A stretch of DNA of 64,000 nucleotides, from positions 1 to 64,000 of the forward strand of contig CABHNZ010000021.1 of assembly GCA_902167985.1 (NCBI GenBank), given 5' to 3'. A program made the position numbers and the translations under genes. The notes beneath the pieces are model-generated. The model was not told the DNA's origin. It worked only from the letters and a program-made list of their open reading frames with translations, and searched no databases. Each line of letters opens with the position of its first letter. The first letter of the stretch is position 1. Shown one piece after another: positions 1 through 7,597 of the stretch. The DNA comes from Shinella sp. UYSO24. Lineage in GTDB: Bacteria > Pseudomonadota > Alphaproteobacteria > Rhizobiales > Rhizobiaceae.

Positions 1-110
1 TTACGTTGCTTGTGGACACAACCTGCCTAAGCGCTCCCCCGATTCATAGGTGACCCAAAAATCGCGTTTACAATCGGATGGCTTGCCAAGCTCAGTCCAC
101 GGCCGATTGA
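1..110 (-). other. Edge region with an open frame, no confident gene
   Basis: On the minus strand a frame stays open for about 45 codons, ending in TAA at 1-3, with protein-like content (a WVTYESGERLG segment). It has no ATG, GTG or TTG start before its upstream stop near 130 and overlaps the end of the amylase gene. It may be a frameshifted small gene; I do not recognise it. Confidence 0.2.
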
Positions 111-1783
111 TCAGCAGGTATACCTATGCTCCAGCAAGAGCCAGAAATAGGCGTAAGGCTGCAACGTTAGGGTATAAGGCCGTGCCGCCACTGCGGGAAA
201 GCTCTGTCCACCCACGAGCTCCTTTGGGACAAATCCTTCAAAGTCGCTTAGTATCAGGCTTGTGGCCAGCGGTTGGTTGGCCAAATTGATCACGCAGAGA
301 ATGTGCTGGTCGCCGAGACTGCGGACATATGCAACGACTTTATGATCATCAACCTCTACGAAATCCATCCCGCCGCGTGCGAAGGCGGGGTAATGGTGTC
401 TTATGCAAAGCCTCTCCCGTATCCAATTAAGCAGTGAGTGCTGGTCACCGTCCTGTTGGTCGACATTGATGGCCTGATAGTTGAAATGCGGATCGACGAT
501 GACCGGGAGGTCCAAAGCTGATGGCGTCGCTGTCGAAAACCCTGCATTTTCATCTGCCGACCACTGCATGGGGGTGCGGACGCCATCACGGTCGCCCAAG
601 GCGATATTATCGCCCATGCCGATTTCATCCCCGTAGTAAAGCACAGGGCTGCCCGGGAGCGACAAAAGCAGAATGTGCAGAAGTTCGATCCTGCGTCTAT
701 CCTGATCGAGCAATGGAGACAGACGGCGGCGGATGCCAAGATTGAGCCTGGCCCGCTTGTCGGCCGCAAATGTATCCCACAGGAACTCTCTCTCTTCCTC
801 GCTGACCATCTCCAGTGTCAGCTCGTCGTGGTTGCGCAGAAAGATTGCCCATTGGCATTGGCTTGGGATTGATAACGTCACCTCCATGATATCTCGGATC
901 GGTCCGCTGCTGGATTTTGCAAGCGCCATGAAAAGCCTTGGCATCAGGGGAAAATGAAACGCCATGTGACACTCGTCGCCATCCCCGAAATACTCGCGCG
1001 CATCGTCGGGCCAAAGGTTGGCCTCTGCGAGCAGGACTGCATCGGGGAATTCCGTGTCGATGACACGTCGTATTTGTTTAAGGAGTTGGTGCGTTTCAGG
1101 CAGATTTTCGCTCGAGGTGTTTTCCCGCTCAATGAGATGCGGAATGGCGTCGAGGCGAAACCCATCTACCCCCTTCTCGAGCCAGAACCGCATGATGGCC
1201 AATAATTCATCGACCACTGCAGGGTTGCGAAAATTGAGATCCGGCTGGTGAGCATAGAAGCGATGCCAATAATAGGCACAAGCAACCGGGTCCCAGCTCC
1301 AGTTGGACGTCTGGCTGTCCACGAAGATAATACGTGTATCCGCGAATTTCTCGGTCGTATCCGACCAAACGTAATAGTCGCGCTCTATTGATCCTTCAGG
1401 GGCGCGTCGTGCCCGTTGAAACCAAGGATGTTCGTCGGAGGTGTGGTTGACCACCAGTTCAATGATGATCCTGATGCCACGTGAATGTGCGGCCTCCACC
1501 AAGCGGGAAAAGTCTTCGATTGAGCCGTATTCCGGGCTGATAGACCGGTAATCCGAGATGTCGTATCCGTCGTCGCGGCCTGGCGAGGGATAGAATGGCA
1601 ACAGCCAGATTGTGTTCACACCAAGCGATGCGATGTAATCCAGCTTGCGTAACACGCCAGCGAAATCACCGACGCATCTGCACTTGCATCGAAGAATGAG
1701 CGCACATGGATTTGGTATATCACAGCGTCCTTATGCCATGAGACACTTTGATCACTGTTCGGTGCCTGTGAGAATAGAGCCAT
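111..1783 (-). CDS. Alpha-amylase family GH13 enzyme (trehalose synthase-like), frameshifted
   Basis: GH13 hydrolase or transferase acting on alpha-glucans, closest to trehalose synthase/maltose-converting enzymes without a kinase domain. The four GH13 blocks are visible: VVNHTSD, GFRLDAIPHL (nucleophile Asp), LLAEANLWP (acid/base Glu) and FLRNHDEL. The N-terminus (SWHKDAVIYQIHVRSFFD) reads in one frame from 1783 and the rest in another frame from about 1674. Adding one G there restores the expected ADGVGDF join and gives about 557 residues, a normal length. A single-base deletion, probably a sequencing error, is the simplest reading. The ATG at 1783 has a weak ribosome site; a TTG at 1861 is possible. 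It lies directly downstream of a small membrane protein gene on the same strand. Confidence 0.85.
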
Positions 1784-1821
1784 CAGTCCGCTATACTGCG
1801 TTCGCGTTTCATTAATGCCGA

Positions 1822-2001
1822 TTAGCGCTTTCGCATATGTTCCCTCTCCCGTTTCAACCAAAGGGTTTCTGCCTCTTCAGGCGCTTCCTGCCTGTTCGGA
1901 GTTCTGGCGGTCTTCCAACGATGAAGCGTCATATAGCCGATGAAAGCGATCACCAGAATTAAGACGGCAGCAAGAACTACCATGGGGAGATCTTGGAGCA
2001 T
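1822..2001 (-). CDS. Small single-pass membrane protein, 59 aa
   Basis: Hypothetical. Residues 5-25 form a hydrophobic helix (LPMVVLAAVLILVIAFIGY), followed by a charged tail rich in Arg, Glu and Lys, so it is probably anchored in the inner membrane with a cytosolic tail. The ATG at 2001 is preceded by a strong AGGAGG site four bases away, which is why this start is preferred over an upstream one. It precedes the amylase gene on the same strand and may be cotranscribed with it. Confidence 0.6.
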   Translation of the reverse strand: MLQDLPMVVLAAVLILVIAFIGYMTLHRWKTARTPNRQEAPEEAETLWLKREREHMRKR

Positions 2002-2087
2002 TTTTCCTCCTGAGCCGCACGATGAGCCTCGGGTAAGCGAGTCGGGCGGCGTTCCTGATTGGCTCCTCATCTCCTTGCGATCGATTG

Positions 2088-2240
2088 CTAATTCACAGCA
2101 AGGAGGAGCTTGATTGCGATGAAAGACAGAACGGCCAAAACGATGATCGCGCCAGCAAGCGCCCAGAGCCCTTTGTTAAAGCCTTTGGTCGTAAGGGGAG
2201 GCGTGTGCGGATTGCCATCATGTTCCAGATCGTCTGGCAT
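2088..2240 (-). CDS. Small membrane protein, 50 aa
   Basis: Unrecognised small protein: a polar 20-residue N-terminus (MPDDLEHDGN...) followed by one strongly hydrophobic helix (LWALAGAIIVLAVLSFIAIK) up to the C-terminus. ATG at 2240 has a modest AAGGTG site upstream and TAG ends it at 2088. The layout resembles many short rhizobial stress-induced membrane peptides, and it sits between two other tiny same-strand genes. Function unknown. Confidence 0.5.
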   Translation of the reverse strand: MPDDLEHDGNPHTPPLTTKGFNKGLWALAGAIIVLAVLSFIAIKLLLAVN

Positions 2241-2317
2241 GGTACAGACACCTTTGGCGGCGGTTTTGGGCCGAGTTGGCTGGGTAATCTTGCGCCAATG
2301 ACTGTGCTAGATCGCCG

Positions 2318-2479
2318 TTATGTTGTTTTGACGTAGCCGCCCTTGCTGCCGTTGAGCGGCTTTTTTTCGCGAATTTCTTGTTCCGGCGTTTTGGTCTTGT
2401 CGACGCTAATTGGATAACGATCAATCTCGCCCGTGCGGCGGAGCGTTTCGTCAGCGCTCTTGATTGTCTTTTCTGTCAT
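2318..2479 (-). CDS. Small hydrophilic protein, 53 aa
   Basis: Hypothetical soluble protein, highly charged, with Lys-, Glu- and Thr-rich composition (MTEKTIKSADETLRRTG at the start, GSKGGYVKTT at the end). The start is fixed by an excellent AAGGAG site eight bases before the ATG at 2479. No family recognised. It follows the DUF4142 gene on the same strand and could be cotranscribed from the promoter at 3119-3143. Confidence 0.55.
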   Translation of the reverse strand: MTEKTIKSADETLRRTGEIDRYPISVDKTKTPEQEIREKKPLNGSKGGYVKTT

Positions 2480-2553
2480 TTTTCCATCTCCTTCCGCCTC
2501 CTATCATGCGAATTGGAGGCGATCGACTTCAGGGATTGTCGGCTGGACTGCTC

Positions 2554-3084
2554 TTATTTGTTAAGATCGGTCGCCATCTGGAGATGATGCTCTAGAGCGG
2601 GACGGGTGGCCGCGGCCCAGGCCTTTAGATCAGCGTTGTCGCCTTCATCGCCATAGCGCTTGAAAAGATCGACGGCATCTTCATGCGCCTCCTGCTGATC
2701 GGAATGATACTGCTTCGTGAAGTCGGCACCCTGCAGGCCCTTTAGCTTGTTGAGCATGTCTTGCTGCGAGGAGGTCATGGCAGTCGGGATCGCGGCTTTC
2801 ACTTTGCCGCCGGAGACCAAGCCCTTGAGCTCACCCGTCGTCTTCTCGTGATCTGCGATCATCTGTTGTGCGAACGCCTTTGTGGCGTCGTCTGAACGCT
2901 CCAGCGCGAGCTTGCTGGACTCAATTTCGAACATGTCACTCGTCGCCGCTTCCGCCACAAAGTCCTCGGTCTTTGGGGCAACTCCCAGCACGGAGTTGAC
3001 GCCAGTCTTTTCAGCGGCGGACTGGGCGAATACGGGCGGTGCGATCAGCAGGGTAAGTCCTGCGAGGGCGATGAACTTGTTCAT
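2554..3084 (-). CDS. DUF4142 domain protein, exported
   Basis: A 176-residue periplasmic protein of the DUF4142 family, a ferritin-like helical bundle common in stress regulons of rhizobia. Residues 1-20 are a signal peptide (FIALAGLTLLIAPPVFAQ). The mature part carries the family features: FEIESSKLAL, the QQMIADHEKT helix, and a C-terminal ALEHHLQMA. The ATG at 3084 has GGAG upstream; a longer reading frame exists but would bury the signal peptide. A general-stress promoter ends 34 bases before the start. A second, frameshifted family member lies at 24514-25039. The biochemical role is not established. Confidence 0.85.
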   Translation of the reverse strand: MNKFIALAGLTLLIAPPVFAQSAAEKTGVNSVLGVAPKTEDFVAEAATSDMFEIESSKLALERSDDATKAFAQQMIADHEKTTGELKGLVSGGKVKAAIPTAMTSSQQDMLNKLKGLQGADFTKQYHSDQQEAHEDAVDLFKRYGDEGDNADLKAWAAATRPALEHHLQMATDLNK

Positions 3085-3118
3085 GGCAATAACTCCAATC
3101 TGAGGGTTCTTCCATGCG

Positions 3119-3143
3119 AACATTTGCTCCACGCAATAGTTCC
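3119..3143 (-). promoter_or_regulatory. EcfG-type general stress promoter (DUF4142 gene)
   Basis: On the minus strand GGAAC, 16 bases, TGTT; one mismatch from the CGTT -10 consensus. It ends 34 bases upstream of the DUF4142 start codon. Confidence 0.55.
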
Positions 3144-3366
3144 AATCTTTTGATCTTCGCGGTCTCGGAGCGCCCAATCTTCCGACGTATGAAATATTAG
3201 CGGCGCCGTTCACTCGCCTCGCTCGGCCGCAAGCTACGTATGATGCGACCTCGATATCCTCAGCAAACTGGTCGCCTCGTTGATGGTCATCAAGAAGTCC
3301 GGCGCCCTCCACCCAACAGATAAGGTGCACCATGGAATGGAGCATGGTGTGTTCTCGGGCCGTCCA

Positions 3367-3726
3367 TCAGCTGCGGTACGCCAGCATTGGATCGTGCCCG
3401 CGGTTCATCAGTGAGTGACGCCAAGCCGAATGTTCCTTGCCTTGCTCCGGACCGCCTTGCGCCAAGTGGTGATGGACGTATCCGACAACTTTCTGCATGA
3501 GCGCGTAATCATCGTCCGTGAGGTTGGTCTTTTTCTTATGCAGGACTTGAACAATGCCGCGACAGGCATCGTGACCGGTAGCTTTGCCACGGCTCTCCTC
3601 CATCCGATCGGCCTGGCGGCTCTCTTCCGTACCGAGCCAATCATTGAGGGCTGAAGCGGTCATGTTGACGACTTCTCCGAATTCTTTCCATACCTGCTCG
3701 CGATCGATACCCTGACGCTTTGTCAT
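3367..3726 (-). CDS. DUF3140 domain protein
   Basis: A 119-residue soluble protein of the DUF3140 family. The family core is seen as WKEFGEVVNMTASALNDWL, then LHKKKTNLTDDDYALMQKV and VGYVHHHLAQ. The ATG at 3726 follows an AGGAG site; upstream in-frame codons are not supported. Function unknown, but the family is frequent among stress genes of rhizobia. No general-stress promoter match is seen directly upstream. Confidence 0.7.
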   Translation of the reverse strand: MTKRQGIDREQVWKEFGEVVNMTASALNDWLGTEESRQADRMEESRGKATGHDACRGIVQVLHKKKTNLTDDDYALMQKVVGYVHHHLAQGGPEQGKEHSAWRHSLMNRGHDPMLAYRS

Positions 3727-4159
3727 CGATTTTGCTCCTATATTCATAAAGAAAGCGACTATGGCATCGCTGCACCTCAGCCACAGATTGCAATCATTGC
3801 TGGAGGTCGCGCGGGCGGAGGAGGCCCATTCCGGCAATCGCGGCGCGCAACGCCGCAGTAACGCCTTCCAAGCTGAATGGGCCGCCAGTTCTGAACGGGT
3901 TCTGCGGTCGCCGGGCCATTAGTCTCTCCGATTATGGGAGACAACGAGATATCCACGCGAGATCCGAAGCAAGTTCCACTTATTAAAACACGAGTGGAGG
4001 GCGTGAGTTCCTGGCGGCTGCGATATATTGGCTGGGATCTGCAAAGGGGCCTCTTTCCCATAACTTGCGCCACCCATCGCCAGCAAAAAGGTTCTCTAAT
4101 TCCCCAACGCTTTAGCGACCATCCGGCTGGCAGCCGAGTAGGCCGTTCGTAAGGAGAGT
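3727..4159. other. Intergenic region, no gene recognised
   Basis: About 430 bases between the divergent DUF3140 gene and the gene at 4207. Open frames here lack ribosome sites and protein-like composition. No promoter match for the minus-strand gene was found. Confidence 0.4.
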
Positions 4160-4184
4160 GGAACTTTGAAGACGCGTCTTGGTT
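4160..4184 (+). promoter_or_regulatory. EcfG-type general stress promoter
   Basis: GGAAC at 4160-4164, 16 bases, GGTT at 4181-4184; 22 bases before the start of the small membrane protein gene at 4207. Confidence 0.6.
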
Positions 4185-4206
4185 GAGTGGAAGTTTAAGG
4201 GAGGGA

Positions 4207-4530
4207 ATGATGACCGATCGAAAAGTCGTAGAGACGGCGGCAGAGGCCCGCCAAGGCCGACCAGGTCGGCCTATGCTCGTCGTGCTCATTGCAAGCCTTG
4301 TATTGGCGCTTGTCGCGTGGTTGGGCGCCGAGATGTGGGGAGAGGCAACAGATGCTCCTGCTGATCAAACTGCGACACCGCCAGCACAAAGCAGTCCGCC
4401 ATCCAGGCAGACGCCATCAAGCACCGGCCTCGCAGTACCTGCCCCAGCGGACCGGACGCCTCATCCTGATGGAGGAACTGGCGGCGAATCGCAAACAAAA
4501 CAGCCGGCGGGAAGCACTACTCAACCATAA
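4207..4530 (+). CDS. Single-pass membrane protein with Pro/Thr/Ser-rich tail
   Basis: About 107 residues: a short basic N-terminus, one transmembrane helix at about residues 20-41 (LVVLIASLVLALVAWLGAEMW), then a low-complexity tail rich in Pro, Ala, Ser, Thr and Gln that is probably periplasmic. Two adjacent ATGs (4207, 4210) follow a GGGAGGG ribosome site, so either could be used. No enzymatic domain is seen. A good general-stress promoter lies just upstream. Function unknown. Confidence 0.65.
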   Translation: MMTDRKVVETAAEARQGRPGRPMLVVLIASLVLALVAWLGAEMWGEATDAPADQTATPPAQSSPPSRQTPSSTGLAVPAPADRTPHPDGGTGGESQTKQPAGSTTQP

Positions 4531-4637
4531 AAGAGGGAAGTAATAGTGGCGTTCCAATAACCTGCCGCGCGAAATTATCTGGCAATATTACGGTCATATG
4601 CGCCCATTTCAGGGCCCAGTCCACGGGAGTTTCTGAA

Positions 4638-4811
4638 ATGGCAATTGCGGGTACCGGTCTGACGTCCACCTGTCAGATCGAAATTTTTTCTCCTGAACGG
4701 GAAGATGCTCAGACAGTCTCGAAGACCTGCCTGTGTTGCGAACAGCCTCGCCCAGCGTCCTGCTTGGACGAGGACGGACGCGGTATCTGCGAGGAATGCC
4801 TGTCTCCATGA
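4638..4811 (+). CDS. Small cysteine-rich protein, 57 aa
   Basis: Unrecognised protein with six cysteines, five clustered at the C-terminus: CLCCEQ, SCLDEDGRG and ICEEC. The CxxC-like pairs suggest a single zinc-knuckle or zinc-ribbon fold. The ATG at 4638 has GGGAG at suitable spacing upstream and the frame closes with TGA at 4811. It stands alone between two minus-strand genes and no promoter match was found. The cysteine pattern is the main reason for believing it is real. Confidence 0.5.
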   Translation: MAIAGTGLTSTCQIEIFSPEREDAQTVSKTCLCCEQPRPASCLDEDGRGICEECLSP

Positions 4812-5006
4812 CGACAACGCCACCTCACGCCTGAATTCGAAAACGCGCTGTCACAGCTTCCTGACGGTGCCATAGAGGGCGTGTTCCAAGGTCGCAAATG
4901 GGGGTGCTCCAGTCGAAGTCCCGCGGGAAACCGACAGTGCCAGACGTAGGGTTTTCAACGATACGAGGAAATATCACCATATCGTTGACCGTGTCGAGAA
5001 GAAGGA

Positions 5007-5192
5007 TCAGGCGGCCGATGCCAATTCTTCAATGGTTTCAGGCACTTTAATCCGCTGAGCACCCAATAGCCGATCAAGCTCGTGCCTGTCGTCGCCGAAG
5101 CTGGCGATTAGCCTCTCGGCCTCCCCTACATCGACCTGGTATCGGTCGCGGAGAGTGGAAGGCGTGTACGTTGCTGGTGTTTCGTGATTCAT
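5007..5192 (-). CDS. Small hypothetical protein, 61 aa
   Basis: Soluble, acidic, largely helical short protein (LRDRYQVDVGEAERLIASFG, then HELDRLLGAQ). The arrangement recalls DUF3606-type small stress proteins, but I cannot assign it firmly. The ATG has an AAGGAG site upstream, and a near-perfect general-stress promoter (CGTT -10) ends 25 bases before the start, which supports both the gene and its regulation. Confidence 0.65.
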   Translation of the reverse strand: MNHETPATYTPSTLRDRYQVDVGEAERLIASFGDDRHELDRLLGAQRIKVPETIEELASAA

Positions 5193-5217
5193 TTCAGATG
5201 GCTCCTTTCAGGTAAGC

Positions 5218-5243
5218 AACGGGTCAACGCCGCGCGTCGTTCC
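5218..5243 (-). promoter_or_regulatory. EcfG-type general stress promoter
   Basis: On the minus strand GGAAC, 17 bases, CGTT: exact consensus. 25 bases upstream of the 61-residue gene starting at 5192. Confidence 0.7.
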
Positions 5244-5492
5244 TTCAAGGCTTGTCACGGCCTGAAACCAGATTTGAGGCACTCGGGTGATCTGTTACGG
5301 CGCTTTGTCCGTCGGCCTCAGGGCCAATCTATGCACGTGCTAGGCAATACGTTCCATGACTGAGCCCAACGCCCCATCGGCCATTGCTGCTTGAGAAGCG
5401 TAGCGTTCTCAGATGCTTAGGAGATCCGAGTTGTTGGTCGTCCGTTCAAATCCCGTCAAGAGCTCAATCGCCAAATTCTCAACCGGAGTGCG

Positions 5493-5660
5493 CTACTCAA
5501 GCATGCCCTTCGTCCGCATTTCGTCGCGAGCCTTTTCAGTTTTCACGTCAGAAACCCCAAGATGCCGCATTACGGCCGCCGACTTCGTGAACTGAATTTC
5601 GTGATAATCGACGACCTCGATATGGTTGCCCCAGGGGTCCAGAAAGTTGAATGGCCGCTA
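5493..5660 (-). pseudogene. VOC (glyoxalase-like) C-terminal remnant
   Basis: The frame reads FLDPWGNHIEVVDYHEIQF, then TKSAAVMRHLGV and KTEKARDEMRTKGMLE before TAG at 5493. This is the typical last third of a small vicinal-oxygen-chelate protein. An in-frame stop precedes it at about 5660 and no N-terminal half is present upstream, so it is a truncated relic. A fuller relative lies at 61351-61847. The upstream sequence instead belongs to a DUF3253-like fragment. Confidence 0.55.
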
Positions 5661-5794
5661 ATCAGAGATTGTGGCTCCCGCCGCCAGGCGTCTTGATCAC
5701 TGGCAAGACCGCACGCAATTTCGCTCGGACACATTGTGTCACCGGCGCGTATCGCAACACAAGATAGAATCGACTGTTCAATTTGATCAATCAT
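5570..5794 (-). pseudogene. DUF3253-like N-terminal fragment
   Basis: From ATG 5794 the protein begins MIDQIEQSILSCVAIRAGD and continues TMCPSEIACGLASDQDAWRRE. This resembles the start of DUF3253 winged-helix proteins (helix, then CPSEVARAL and a DWR motif). After about 45 residues the similarity stops at roughly 5660, where the VOC remnant begins in another frame. It looks like two broken genes joined end to end. The DUF3253 assignment is from memory of the motif. Confidence 0.4.
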
Positions 5795-5810
5795 TCGCGG
5801 CCCCATAGCT

Positions 5811-5842
5811 CCAAACACAAAAAGCCCGCAAAACAGCGGGCT
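5811..5842 (-). terminator. Rho-independent terminator of the CsbD gene
   Basis: On the minus strand a seven-pair stem (AGCCCGC / GCGGGCT) with a six-base loop is followed by a run of T. It starts 21 bases after the CsbD stop codon. Confidence 0.8.
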
Positions 5843-5862
5843 GATTTGATTGCGCACCTTGC

Positions 5863-6054
5863 TCAGGCGCGGTCTACGATGTCCTTGGCGGCATCTTTTG
5901 CCTTGCCTTTGAACTGCTGCGCGTCGCCCTTGGCTTCTTGTGCTGCACCCTTGGCCTTCATTTCGTGATTATCGGTCGCATCACCGGCGGCCTGACGTGC
6001 CTTGCCGGCGAGTTCGTTGGTCTTGCCTGCTACCTTGTCGGACATGCTGCCCAT
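5863..6054 (-). CDS. CsbD family stress protein
   Basis: A 63-residue highly charged helical protein of the CsbD family, found across bacteria under general-stress control. The family repeats are visible as KVAGKTNELAGKARQAAGD and GAAQEAKGDAQQFKGKAKD. The ATG at 6054 (MGSMSDK) has AAGGAG seven bases upstream; an internal ATG three codons on is less well placed. A general-stress promoter lies 41 bases upstream and a clear terminator follows, so this is a complete monocistronic unit. The molecular function of CsbD is unknown. Confidence 0.9.
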   Translation of the reverse strand: MGSMSDKVAGKTNELAGKARQAAGDATDNHEMKAKGAAQEAKGDAQQFKGKAKDAAKDIVDRA

Positions 6055-6095
6055 AATCGTACTCCTTTTCGATAACCGTGATAGTTCAAGGATCA

Positions 6096-6120
6096 AACCG
6101 CGCAGGCTCACTTCCGTTCC
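6096..6120 (-). promoter_or_regulatory. EcfG-type general stress promoter (CsbD)
   Basis: On the minus strand GGAAC, 16 bases, GGTT; 41 bases upstream of the CsbD start codon. Confidence 0.65.
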
Positions 6121-6489
6121 ATTGTGGCGTTCATTCATTCAGCATTCTCGCAAGGTCAATCCTCACGCGCCTCGACGGAACCTTCTCACCAGAGACAGGT
6201 TCTGACCATGCTACCCATGTCGAAGGATGTCGGGGCTGGCAGTGACCGGCCCCGACGCTTGAGATGGACATCATCTTGAAGATTGGTGAACTGACACGCG
6301 GGCATTGAACGCGGCTCGTGAACCCGCGGGGTTGACTGCTATCCGCCTGAAGGGTTGCCTCGTGGGCCGTCGTATTTGAGAGTCTCGCGAGCTGTAAACG
6401 GTCTTTTGCTTGGTGTGCCAGATTAAAAATATGAGGTTTCGGCAGGGATTGGCCGCACCAGCAGAGTCCAGAAACGATTACGCGGTATT
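6121..6489 (+). other. Conserved leader upstream of the 163-aa gene
   Basis: A 370-base gap without a convincing gene. The stretch at about 6334-6385 is clearly similar to about 47177-47222, which lies at the same distance upstream of the paralogous gene at 47403. The leader was therefore duplicated together with the coding region. The long minus-strand frame across it appears to be only a shadow. Confidence 0.4.
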
Positions 6490-6515
6490 GGAACTGTTCC
6501 TGCGCTCCGCCGGTT
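6490..6515 (+). promoter_or_regulatory. EcfG-type general stress promoter
   Basis: GGAAC, 17 bases, GGTT, 50 bases before ATG 6566. The same element with the same spacing is conserved upstream of the paralogue at 47403. Confidence 0.65.
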
Positions 6516-6565
6516 AGCCTTTGACGTTTCGAAAGAACGCAAGCCTGACGAGAGGACATCAGGAT

Positions 6566-7054
6566 ATGGCTCAGAAGCTTGACCCGACCAGCGACGCCGC
6601 ACGGACCGGCGAAGATGCCGATGCAAACCGCGAAATGCTCGCTAAAAATGCTTCCGCCAATCTGCATAGCGCGGACCACGGCGGCAAGGAGACCCAAAGA
6701 GCGGCATCCCATGTGTCTAACCTCACCAACGTTAGGGAATTCTCGCGCAGTTCCAACGGTGATACCTGGTCGATTGGGATGAACCGTCAGGGCGCAATGA
6801 TGGTGCTTCACCGCGGAAACCTGCCTTCCGGGGGCCATGAGACTGTCACGCCTGTGAATGCCTTCCTCGATACCGGCCCCAACGGTCCCCAGCATGAAGC
6901 TTTGGCCGCTATGCTGGCGGACACCGAAGACTGCGGTGCTGTCCAAACCAATCAGGTCAAGCGAACTGGCGTGTTGAGCAGCCTGTTGACCGAACTGGGG
7001 CTGTCTTCGCCTGAAAGCGCCGGAGAGGCTGGCCTCACTGGCACTCAAAAATAG
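6566..7054 (+). CDS. Hypothetical protein, paralogue of 47403-47852
   Basis: A 162-residue soluble protein. A polar N-terminus (DPTSDAARTGEDADANRE) is followed by a conserved core: EFSRSSNGDTWSIG, MMVLHRGNLPSGGHETVTPV and GPQHEALAAML. The core is nearly identical to the second copy in this window, while the linker between is diverged, so the core is the functional part. The ATG at 6566 aligns with the paralogue's start; the longer upstream frame is not conserved. No known domain recognised. Expression from the general-stress promoter at 6490 is likely. Confidence 0.75.
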   Translation: MAQKLDPTSDAARTGEDADANREMLAKNASANLHSADHGGKETQRAASHVSNLTNVREFSRSSNGDTWSIGMNRQGAMMVLHRGNLPSGGHETVTPVNAFLDTGPNGPQHEALAAMLADTEDCGAVQTNQVKRTGVLSSLLTELGLSSPESAGEAGLTGTQK

Positions 7055-7181
7055 GGCGTCGAGGATTATCGCTCGGGCCAAATGATCTGAGGGAATTTGC
7101 GCAGACGACCAGCGTTTGCTTTCGTTCCAAATGGCGCAAGAATTAGGTGGTCAGCGGTTCGTATCTCATCAACACCTCGCG

Positions 7182-7403
7182 CTAGCCAGCGAGATCGCTT
7201 AGCCCGCGATGTTTGAACATAGCAGTTTCCAGTGCCGCCTGAGTATCGTGGCCTTCGCGAAAAAGGGTGATAATGATCGCTGCGGCAAGCTCGGCTTCTG
7301 GGCTGCTTTTGGGAATTCGGTTCGCGTCCAGCCAGTTCTGAAACGCCTCATCAACGGTCTGCAACTCTCTTGGTCCGAATGCCGTTTCCAGAAATGCTCT
7401 CAT
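7182..7403 (-). CDS. Small hypothetical protein, 73 aa
   Basis: Soluble helical protein (FLETAFGPRELQTVDEAFQNW, then AAAIIITLFREGHDTQAALE). It has no recognised domain. The start at 7403 is supported by GGAAGGA upstream. This type of short helical protein is common in rhizobia. No general-stress promoter match was seen. Confidence 0.6.
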   Translation of the reverse strand: MRAFLETAFGPRELQTVDEAFQNWLDANRIPKSSPEAELAAAIIITLFREGHDTQAALETAMFKHRGLSDLAG

Positions 7404-7597
7404 AGTCCTTCCCTCTGTCGCGGCGCGATATGGGCGAGCAGGCCTGAACGGTCAAGACCGGATTAGAATCGATATTGATGATGAGGCTCTCTGATTTCAT
7501 TGCGGAAAGACCTTGCAGAGCCTTCCCTTCGCCATAGATCTAGCAGCGACAGGTGAGGGTCGTGCAATCACGCAATGGAAATTTAAAGCGGGTACCA

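Noticed and set aside
2351-2379. GCCG-loop-CGGC followed by seven T on the plus strand
   Set aside because: Resembles a terminator, but the stem is only four pairs and it lies within a minus-strand coding region with no plus-strand gene upstream.
3777-4289. 170-codon minus-strand frame
   Set aside because: Composition is not protein-like and it overlaps a supported plus-strand gene and promoter.
6131-7081. 316-codon minus-strand frame across the leader and the 162-aa gene
   Set aside because: No ribosome site or domain; its similarity to the frame at 47082-47516 follows from DNA duplication of the plus-strand gene.
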